From Betaproteobacteria bacterium (GTDB lineage Bacteria; Pseudomonadota; Gammaproteobacteria; Burkholderiales; Ferrovaceae), in NCBI GenBank assembly GCA_028866015.1, contig JAGWIW010000010.1, positions 1 through 54,814 on the forward strand: 54,814 bases of DNA. Direction: 5' to 3'. Made by a program: the position numbers and the translations under genes. This document shows, in pieces, positions 49,683 to 54,814 of the stretch. Below the pieces are notes generated by a model. That model saw only the letters and a program-made list of their open reading frames with translations, searched no databases and had not been told where the DNA came from. Each line of letters begins with the position of its first letter. Within the stretch, counting starts at the first letter, position 1.

Positions 49683-50437
49683 TGACAAGCGATTCCTGGA
49701 AAAATAGCGCCCGGCGCTGGGTCGGAAGCCTGCTGCTGGCACTGGTGTTGCCCGCCGCGCTGGCAAATCCGGAGGCTGTCAGGCTGGATCGCGCGCCCAT
49801 CGACCCCTCTGACATGGCGTCGTTGCAGCGCGGGGCTCAGCATTTCATGAACTACTGCCTGACCTGCCACAGCGCCCAGTTTGCCCGCTTTGACCTGTTG
49901 CAGCGTTTGGGACTGACGGAAGGCCAGGTCAAGAAAAACCTGATCCTGACAGACGCCAAGATCGCGGATTACATGACGGTGGCGCTCAAGCCCAAGGATG
50001 CCAAGAACTGGTTTGGCGTGCCTCCTCCCGACCTTTCGGTCGAGGCGCGGGTGCGCGGGGCAAACTGGCTTTACACTTACCTGCGCTCTTTCTACCGTGA
50101 CGAACACCGGGACAGCGGCTGGAACAACCTGGTTTTTCGCGGGGTGGCCATGCCCAACGTGCTGTGGGAGCTGCAGGGTGAACAGGTGCTGCAGCCGGCC
50201 GAGGGGGCAAAACCCGGAGAACTCCATGGGGGTAAACTGGTCCTAGCCAAGCCGGGCAAGCTCGCACCCAAGGAATACGACCAGTTCGTGGCCGATCTGG
50301 TCAACTACATGGTGTTTATGGCTGAACCGGCCCGCCAGACGCGCTTTCATATCGGCTACGGCGTCATGATTTTCCTGGCGATCGCTTTTGTGATCACCCG
50401 GGCCCTCAAAAAAGAGTACTGGAAAGACGTTCACTGA
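49679..50437 (+). CDS. petC: Cytochrome c1 of the bc1 complex
   Basis: A 252-residue c-type cytochrome. It has a signal peptide (RRWVGSLLLALVLPAALANP), the heme motif C60-LT-C63-H64 in NYCLTCHSAQ, the sixth-ligand region near LVNYMVFMAEP, and a C-terminal membrane anchor (GYGVMIFLAIAFVITRAL) with positive residues after it. It passes electrons from the Rieske centre to a soluble cytochrome. It is the last pet gene; sspA follows after 31 bases. Confidence 0.96.
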   Translation: MMTSDSWKNSARRWVGSLLLALVLPAALANPEAVRLDRAPIDPSDMASLQRGAQHFMNYCLTCHSAQFARFDLLQRLGLTEGQVKKNLILTDAKIADYMTVALKPKDAKNWFGVPPPDLSVEARVRGANWLYTYLRSFYRDEHRDSGWNNLVFRGVAMPNVLWELQGEQVLQPAEGAKPGELHGGKLVLAKPGKLAPKEYDQFVADLVNYMVFMAEPARQTRFHIGYGVMIFLAIAFVITRALKKEYWKDVH

Positions 50438-50468
50438 TTTTCCCACCCCACGGAGTGAGAACCGAAGC

Positions 50469-51068
50469 ATGATGACCTTGTATTCAGGAACCACCTGCCC
50501 CTTCAGCCAGCGCTGCCGCATCGTGCTGTATGAAAAGGGCATGGATTTCCAGATTATCGATATCGACCTTTTCAACATGCCGGAAGACATCGGCGTGATG
50601 AATCCCTACAATCGCGTTCCGATTCTGGTCGAGCGGGATCTTATCCTGTATGAATCCAACATCATCAATGAATACATTGATGAGCGCTTCCCCCATCCGC
50701 AGTTGATGCCGGCCGATCCGGTCATGCGCGCGCGTGCCCGGCTATTCCTGTTCCGTTTCGAAGCCGAGCTGTTTTCCCAGGTTTCCATCCTGGAAGCGGG
50801 CAACGCCAAACTGGCGGAAAAGGCCCGTACGCTGATCCGCGAAAACCTGGTGCAGATTGCCCCGGTGTTCGTGAAGCAGAAATTCATGCTGGGCGAAGAG
50901 TTCTCCATGCTGGACGTGGCCATCGCGCCATTGCTCTGGAGGCTTGACCATTACCAGATCAGCATGCCCAAGCCAGCTGCCCCGCTGCTCAAGTATGCCG
51001 AGCGCCTTTTCTCCCGGCAGGCCTTCATCGACTCCATGACGCCTTCCGAGAAGGCCATGCGAAAGTAA
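50469..51068 (+). CDS. sspA: Stringent starvation protein A
   Basis: A 199-residue GST-fold protein that binds RNA polymerase and affects stationary-phase and acid-stress transcription. It shows MMTLYSGTTCPFSQRCRIVL, NPYNRVPILVERDLILYESN and INEYIDERFPHPQLMPADP. It retains the GST fold but is not expected to have glutathione transferase activity. It follows petABC with GGAGTGAG before the start; petABC-sspAB is a typical beta/gamma order. Confidence 0.95.
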   Translation: MMTLYSGTTCPFSQRCRIVLYEKGMDFQIIDIDLFNMPEDIGVMNPYNRVPILVERDLILYESNIINEYIDERFPHPQLMPADPVMRARARLFLFRFEAELFSQVSILEAGNAKLAEKARTLIRENLVQIAPVFVKQKFMLGEEFSMLDVAIAPLLWRLDHYQISMPKPAAPLLKYAERLFSRQAFIDSMTPSEKAMRK

Positions 51069-51494
51069 GTGACTACTTCGTCAAAAAGGCCCTATTTGGC
51101 CCGTGCTCTCTGGGAATGGTGCAGTGACAACGGGCTCACCCCGCTGATCCAGGTGCAAGTGGAAGGCACCCAGGCACGGGTGCCCATGGAGTTCGTCAAG
51201 GATGGGCAGATTGTGCTCAACATCAGCGCGACGGCCACCCGCAACCTCACCATGAACAATGCGGAAATCCAGTTCAATGCCCGCTTCAATGGCATCTCGC
51301 GCGAAATTTCCGTTCCCTGGAGTGCGGTGACGGGACTTTATGCCCGTGAAACGGGGGAAGGCATGCTGTTTCCGGAGGAAGAGCCCGGGCTTGAAGAGTC
51401 GTCCCTGCTATCCCCATTGCCCGATGTCGAAGCAGCTGAGCCGGCCACAGAACCCCAGAAGCAGAGAAAACCCACGCTGACTGTGGTTAAATAG
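51069..51494 (+). CDS. sspB: ClpXP protease specificity-enhancing factor SspB
   Basis: A 141-residue adaptor that delivers ssrA-tagged proteins to ClpXP. It shows RPYLARALWEWCSDNGLTPL, VPMEFVKDGQIVLNISATAT and the C-terminal XB motif (KPTLTVVK) that docks to ClpX. The start is GTG at 51069 immediately after the sspA stop. The linker (about 105-130) is acidic and variable, as in the family. Confidence 0.95.
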   Translation: MTTSSKRPYLARALWEWCSDNGLTPLIQVQVEGTQARVPMEFVKDGQIVLNISATATRNLTMNNAEIQFNARFNGISREISVPWSAVTGLYARETGEGMLFPEEEPGLEESSLLSPLPDVEAAEPATEPQKQRKPTLTVVK

Positions 51495-51508
51495 CGGTTT
51501 GCTTTTTT

Positions 51509-51584
51509 GCCGGCATAGCTCAGATGGTAGAGCAGCTGATTTGTAATCAGAAGGTCGTGGGTTCGATTCCTACTGTCGGCACCA
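51509..51584 (+). tRNA. tRNA-Thr, anticodon TGT
   Basis: A 76-base cloverleaf: acceptor GCCGGCA pairs with TGTCGGC (one G-U), anticodon stem CTGAT/ATCAG with loop TTTGTAA (anticodon TGT, reads ACA), T-arm GTGGGTTCGATTCCTAC, discriminator A, encoded CCA. It lies 14 bases after sspB. In enteric bacteria this tRNA is the first of the tRNA-Thr/Tyr/Gly/Thr-tuf operon; here it stands apart by 2.7 kb. Confidence 0.96.
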
Positions 51585-51611
51585 TCAACCTGTTGAAAAA
51601 CAGAGTCTTTC

Positions 51612-52289
51612 TTGATCTTTGAGCGCTTCGAGACCTGTCCTGACGCCGAAGCGCTGGCCGCTGCTGCGGCCGCACGCATCCTGACACTGGGCTTGGCTGC
51701 CGTGCAGGCGCATGGCCTGTTCAGGCTGGCCCTGGCCGGAGGCGACACCCCCCGGCGCTGCTACGAACGGCTGCGCGCATCCAACTTTGACTGGTCCCGG
51801 GTCGAGATCTATTTCGGAGATGAACGTTGCCTGCCGCGTGGCGACTCCCGCCGCAATGACACCATGGCCGGGCAGGCCTGGCTGAATCACATCGCTCTGC
51901 CTTCGGGCAATTACCACCCCATTCCGGCGGAACTCGGGGCCGAAGCGGCAGCTGAGGCCTATGCGGAAGTTCTGCGTCCGGGGTTGCCGCTGGATCTGGT
52001 GCTCCTGGGTTTGGGGGAAGACGGGCATACGGCCAGCCTTTTTCCCGGAAACGCCGCGCTGCATCAGGCGCAGCCGGTGGTCCCGGTCCATGCCGCGCCC
52101 AAGCCCCCTGCTGAACGTGTCTCGCTATCGCTTGGGGTGCTCAATGCGGCACGACACAAGCTTTTTTTGGTGAGCGGCGCCGGCAAACGGGATGTGTTGC
52201 AACGCCTGGCCACAGAGCCGGACCTGCCGGCAGCGAGAATCCGGGGAGCGGAGTGGCTGGTGGACCGGGCTGCCTGGCCCGAACGCTGA
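51612..52289 (+). CDS. pgl: 6-phosphogluconolactonase (DevB type)
   Basis: A 225-residue enzyme of the oxidative pentose phosphate pathway that hydrolyses 6-phosphogluconolactone. Family blocks are RLALAGGDTPRRCYERLRA, VEIYFGDERCLPRGDSRRND and LLGLGEDGHTASLFPGNAAL. The start is TTG at 51612, as no ATG or GTG lies in frame before the conserved region and the frame is closed at 51594. zwf and edd are not adjacent. It lies 27 bases after the tRNA-Thr and converges on the lipoprotein with a 3-base gap. Confidence 0.93.
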   Translation: MIFERFETCPDAEALAAAAAARILTLGLAAVQAHGLFRLALAGGDTPRRCYERLRASNFDWSRVEIYFGDERCLPRGDSRRNDTMAGQAWLNHIALPSGNYHPIPAELGAEAAAEAYAEVLRPGLPLDLVLLGLGEDGHTASLFPGNAALHQAQPVVPVHAAPKPPAERVSLSLGVLNAARHKLFLVSGAGKRDVLQRLATEPDLPAARIRGAEWLVDRAAWPER

Positions 52290-52292
52290 TCG

Positions 52293-52835
52293 TCAGAAGA
52301 TCTGAAAGGGTCCCAGCGGATTGAGATGTTCCTCGTACTTGTGGATCGAGGGTTCCCCGCCCGTCAGTTTGTAGATCACCACGTTGTTCTTGATCAGGAC
52401 GATGCCGTTGAAACGCCAGCCCACCACATCCGTTTTGCGCTTGAAATTGAGGAAATCCACCAGGAAATTCCCGTAACGATTGCGTTCCATCGAACTCTGG
52501 TTGATTTCGTAGCCTTCGCAATCGGTTTTGGCCTGGATGCATTCCTGCACGCCCTGGTCGAGGTCATGGGCATTGATGGACGGGCTGGGGATGAAATGGC
52601 GCAGGATGTCGGAATAGTTGAGGATGACGATGTTGGGGTTGGCATGGGGATCAAGCCCCATGGTCTTGAGTTCATCCACGGTGGTTTTGTGCGGCACGAT
52701 GCCGTCGAACAGGCGCTGCATGTCCTGGTAGCTTGACCAGGGGTTGACGGTCGCGTTTTGCGATGTGGGCAGCAGGCTGCTGCAGGCACAAAGCCCCAGG
52801 CTGAGGATTGCAGCAAGACGGAACGAAGTGTTCAT
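52293..52835 (-). CDS. Predicted lipoprotein, function unknown
   Basis: A 180-residue protein with a lipoprotein signal: MNTSFRLAAILSLGLCACSS has a lipobox with Leu-x-x-Cys at about residue 15-18. The mature part has a SmpA/OmlA-like beginning (LFDGIVPHKTTVDELKTMGL) and a C-terminal block with NYSDILRHFI, FLVDFLNFKRKTDVVGWRFN and VVIYKLTGGEPSI. It resembles conserved hypothetical proteins I recall from betaproteobacteria, but I cannot name a family. It overlaps the GT2 glycosyltransferase by four bases, so the two are cotranscribed. The open frame that extends upstream of 52835 is a shadow of that gene. Confidence 0.8.
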   Translation of the reverse strand: MNTSFRLAAILSLGLCACSSLLPTSQNATVNPWSSYQDMQRLFDGIVPHKTTVDELKTMGLDPHANPNIVILNYSDILRHFIPSPSINAHDLDQGVQECIQAKTDCEGYEINQSSMERNRYGNFLVDFLNFKRKTDVVGWRFNGIVLIKNNVVIYKLTGGEPSIHKYEEHLNPLGPFQIF

Positions 52836-53776
52836 GGAATTTCCACCGGTGGGCCGTAGCGCTTTCGGATCAGGTAAACCGGGCGTTGCTTGCTTTCTTC
52901 GTACAGCCTGCCCAGGTATTCCCCGATGACGCCAATGGCTACCAGTTGCACGCCGGAGAAGAAAAGGATGGCGACCATGAGGGACGGGTACCCTTTGACC
53001 GGGTTCCCGTACACCAGGGTGTCGATCACGATCTTTATGGCATACAGGAAGGCAAAGAACGAGACCGCCAGGCCGAAATAGGAGGCAACCTTGAGCGGCA
53101 GGTGGCTGAACGAGGTGATGCCTTCCAGGGCGAAATTCCACAGGCGCCAGGCATTGAACTTGGTTTCCCCGGCCATCCGGGGCGGACGTTCGTAGTGTAC
53201 TTCGGCGGTTTTGAAACCGACCCAGGCAAACAGGCCCTTCATGAAGCGGCGGCGCTCCGGAAGCAGCTTGAGGGCTTCCACCACGTTGCGGGACATGAGG
53301 CGGAAATCACCCGCGTCCTCGGGAATGGGCACCTCGCTCATGCGGTTGATGAAGCGGTAGAAAAACCGGGCTGTGCCGCGCTTGAACAGGCTGTCGCTGG
53401 AGCGGCTCGAACGCACCGCCAGCACCACGTCAAAGCCTTCGCGCCAGCGCGCCAGAAGGTCCGGAATGAGTTCAGGGGGGTCCTGCAGGTCCGCATCCAT
53501 GGGGATGACGGCTTCACCCTGGGCCTGGTCAAGGCCGGCGGTGAGTGCGGCTTCCTTGCCGAAGTTGCGCGACAGGTCGATGACGATGACGCGGGGGTCG
53601 CGCTTGTGCAAGGCCAGCAGTCGGGTCAGGGTGTCGTCCCGGCTGCCGTCATTGACGCACAACAACTCCCAGGATTCGCCCAGAGGGTCGAGAATGGTGC
53701 GAATGCGCTCATAGCAGGAGGCCACATTCGGGGCCTCGTTGTGCATGGGGATGACGAGGGATAGGGTGGGGGCCAT
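52832..53776 (-). CDS. GT2 glycosyltransferase with C-terminal membrane helices (GtrB/DPM1-like)
   Basis: A 314-residue family-2 glycosyltransferase. The N-terminal GT-A fold shows LSLVIPMHNEAPNVASCYER, the DxD in VIPMDADLQDPPELI, and SRNVVEALKLLPERRRFMKG. Two C-terminal membrane helices (ASYFGLAVSFFAFLYAIKIV and LMVAILFFSGVQLVAIGVIG) place it with undecaprenyl-phosphate glycosyltransferases such as GtrB, ArnC or DPM1. It likely loads a sugar onto a polyprenyl carrier at the inner membrane. The divergent gtrA supplies a flippase partner. The acceptor of the sugar is unknown; no GtrC-type gene is near. Confidence 0.9.
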   Translation of the reverse strand: MAPTLSLVIPMHNEAPNVASCYERIRTILDPLGESWELLCVNDGSRDDTLTRLLALHKRDPRVIVIDLSRNFGKEAALTAGLDQAQGEAVIPMDADLQDPPELIPDLLARWREGFDVVLAVRSSRSSDSLFKRGTARFFYRFINRMSEVPIPEDAGDFRLMSRNVVEALKLLPERRRFMKGLFAWVGFKTAEVHYERPPRMAGETKFNAWRLWNFALEGITSFSHLPLKVASYFGLAVSFFAFLYAIKIVIDTLVYGNPVKGYPSLMVAILFFSGVQLVAIGVIGEYLGRLYEESKQRPVYLIRKRYGPPVEIP

Positions 53777-53802
53777 GGGCAGTATGGGAAGCAGGTGCGC
53801 CA

Positions 53803-53827
53803 GTATAATCCTCTGTTTCGATTATAC
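53803..53827. promoter_or_regulatory. Palindrome with opposed TATAAT boxes between GT2 and gtrA
   Basis: GTATAATC (53803-53810), nine bases, then GATTATAC (53820-53827): a perfect 8-bp inverted repeat. Each arm contains TATAAT, one facing gtrA (53804-53809) and one facing the GT2 gene (53826-53821). Transcription starts would be about 53816 and 53814. No good -35 is visible for either, so an activator may be needed; a symmetric operator is also possible. Confidence 0.6.
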
Positions 53828-53871
53828 CCCGGCTGGAACAGGAAAAATGTTTAAGAATCAAGAGGAATGCT

Positions 53872-54276
53872 GTGAACGCCCGGGCTCGTGAAATCCTGTG
53901 GTTCGCCGTTGCAGGAACGCTGGGCTTTGTTGTGGATGCTTCGGTTGTGACGCTCTTGCGGTCCTGGGCCGGGGCCGGCTTCGTGAGTGCCAAGGCAGTC
54001 GGGTTCACCCTGGCTGTGACCGTCACCTGGGCGCTCAACCGGCGCCTGGCTTTTGCCGGCGCCCCTCGCCGGCACCCGCTCCGGCAGTGGGGTCACTATG
54101 TCTGGACCAATGGCCTGGGTGGGCTCGTCAACAACGGAACCTATCTGGTGGCGGTCTTTTCCGTCGATGCGTTCGCCCGTCAGCCGGCCCTTGCCGTTGC
54201 CCTGGGCTCGCTTGCCGGCATGTTTTTCAATTATTTGGCGGCTCGCCACTGGGTTTTTCGCAGTAATAGTCGTTGA
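53872..54276 (+). CDS. gtrA: GtrA-family membrane protein (putative polyprenyl-linked sugar flippase)
   Basis: A 134-residue GtrA protein with four membrane helices. It shows EILWFAVAGTLGFVVDASVV and AVGFTLAVTVTWALNRRLAF, with QWGHYVWTNGLGGLVNNGTY between helices 2 and 3. GtrA proteins are thought to flip undecaprenyl-phosphate-sugar. The start is GTG at 53872 with AGAGGA five bases upstream. The stop codon lies within the -35 box of the tRNA promoter. It faces away from GT2, so both genes share the palindrome upstream. Confidence 0.9.
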   Translation: MNARAREILWFAVAGTLGFVVDASVVTLLRSWAGAGFVSAKAVGFTLAVTVTWALNRRLAFAGAPRRHPLRQWGHYVWTNGLGGLVNNGTYLVAVFSVDAFARQPALAVALGSLAGMFFNYLAARHWVFRSNSR

Positions 54277-54301
54277 CAGCCTATTGACGCTAGCCCATAA
54301 T
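54273..54301 (+). promoter_or_regulatory. Promoter of the tRNA-Tyr/Gly/Thr-tuf operon
   Basis: TTGACA (54273-54278), exactly the -35 consensus, a 17-base spacer, then CATAAT (54296-54301). It starts transcription near 54308, eight bases before tRNA-Tyr. It overlaps the gtrA stop codon. It is the strongest-looking promoter in the window, fitting a tRNA-tuf operon. Confidence 0.85.
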
Positions 54302-54315
54302 TACGGGTTCGTTTT

Positions 54316-54400
<85 letters not shown>

Positions 54401-54448
54401 TCCGACTGGTGGTGGATGTATTTCAAGTTGCAATTGGAATTCGGACAC

Positions 54449-54522
54449 GCGGGTGTAGCTCAATGGTAGAGCAGAAGCCTTCCAAGCTTACGACGAGGGT
54501 TCGATTCCCTTCACCCGCTCCA
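54449..54522 (+). tRNA. tRNA-Gly, anticodon TCC
   Basis: A 74-base cloverleaf: acceptor GCGGGTG/CACCCGC, anticodon loop CTTCCAA (anticodon TCC), T-arm GAGGGTTCGATTCCCTT and encoded CCA. It is nearly identical to the tRNA-Gly(CCC) at 21289. Second gene of the operon. Confidence 0.96.
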
Positions 54523-54545
54523 AGCTGGATGTGGTGAAAAGCAAG

Positions 54546-54620
<75 letters not shown>

Positions 54621-54675
54621 AACACTTTAAAACGACGATCATCGGCGCAAGCTGAGTACTCTCAAGGACATTGAT

Positions 54676-54814
54676 ATGGCAAAAGGCAAGTTTGAACGGA
54701 CGAAGCCCCACGTGAACGTGGGGACGATTGGACACGTGGACCATGGCAAGACGACTTTGACTGCGGCGATGACGATTGTGCTGGCGAAGAAGTTTGGTGG
54801 TGAAGCGAAGTCGT
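54676..54814 (+). CDS. tuf: Elongation factor Tu, N-terminal fragment
   Basis: The first 46 codons of EF-Tu, which carries aminoacyl-tRNA to the ribosome. [19 protein letters not shown] is followed by the P-loop GHVDHGKT (19-26) and [17 protein letters not shown]. It runs off the right edge. It lies after the tRNA-Tyr/Gly/Thr genes, matching tufB of enterics; many bacteria have a second copy in the str operon (not seen here). Confidence 0.97.
   Translation, partial: MAKGKFERTKPHVNVGTIGHVDHGKTTLTAAMTIVLAKKFGGEAKS

Noticed and set aside
51468-51508. T6 tract before tRNA-Thr(UGU) with AAACC/GGTTT pairing
   Set aside because: The loop would be over 20 bases and the stem is weak, so I do not call it a terminator of sspB.
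51590-51603. CTGTT-gaaa-AACAG hairpin between tRNA-Thr and pgl
   Set aside because: Only five base pairs with a poor T tract; it could act as a weak terminator but the evidence is thin.

Overview
The window is a dense, housekeeping-rich stretch of a Gram-negative chromosome, most likely a betaproteobacterium. The reasons are the gene order mlaFEDCB-ABC-ibaG-murA-hisGDCBHAFIE-hinT-tatABC // petABC-sspAB, the order kdsD-kdsC-lptCAB-rpoN-hpf-ptsN-hprK-rapZ, a short HisG, a CIRCE-controlled groESL, and tRNA-Tyr/Gly/Thr directly ahead of tuf. Genus or order cannot be fixed from the sequence alone. Coding density is very high: most neighbours overlap by 1 to 47 bases, and there is no IS element, prophage or CRISPR array.

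Layout. 1-4805: the 5' end of argH (minus strand), then a cNMP/CBS/DUF294 regulator and a DEDDh exonuclease (plus), facing actP-DUF485 (acetate uptake, minus). A possible 31-codon leader ORF lies in front of DUF485. 4806-7108: groES-groEL (minus) under a perfect CIRCE. 7126-9187: dacB (PBP4) and a small outer-membrane barrel protein (plus). 9197-16386: ubiA, recG, ridA, spoT, rpoZ, gmk and yicC (minus). 16458-19521: rph, rdgB, hemW and ogt (plus). 19475-21192: trmB, thiG and thiS (minus). 21289-22445: tRNA-Gly(CCC) and mutY (plus). 22401-29811: a minus-strand cluster for LPS transport and Kdo synthesis (kdsD, kdsC, lptC, lptA, lptB), sigma-54 and nitrogen-PTS signalling (rpoN, hpf, ptsN, hprK, rapZ). 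29862-31832: a Kef-type antiporter. 31901-46560: a plus-strand run for outer-membrane lipid asymmetry (mlaFEDCB), an ABC-2 exporter, ibaG, murA, the whole histidine operon except hisZ and hisN-type functions, hinT and tatABC. 46517-47695: a DegS-like protease (minus). 47860-51494: the cytochrome bc1 complex (petABC) and sspAB. 51509-54814: tRNA-Thr(UGU), pgl, a lipoprotein and a GT2 glycosyltransferase facing gtrA, then tRNA-Tyr, tRNA-Gly(UCC), tRNA-Thr(GGU) and the start of tuf.

How the genes fit together. Envelope biogenesis dominates (Kdo, Lpt, Mla, MurA, DacB, GtrA/GT2). Next come stress and regulation (SpoT with RpoZ, GroESL, SspAB, DegS-like, HPF, RpoN/PtsN/HprK/RapZ), genome maintenance (RecG, MutY, Ogt, RdgB) and aerobic respiration (bc1, with Tat to export its Rieske subunit).

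I found no convincing undescribed multi-gene system. The observations most worth a second look are: mutY, whose only usable start codons lie inside the tRNA-Gly(CCC) gene; the leader ORF and palindrome ahead of the acetate permease operon; the CIRCE shared with dacB; a perfect palindrome carrying two opposed TATAAT boxes between GT2 and gtrA; and three tail-to-tail gene pairs that all overlap by 44-47 bases.
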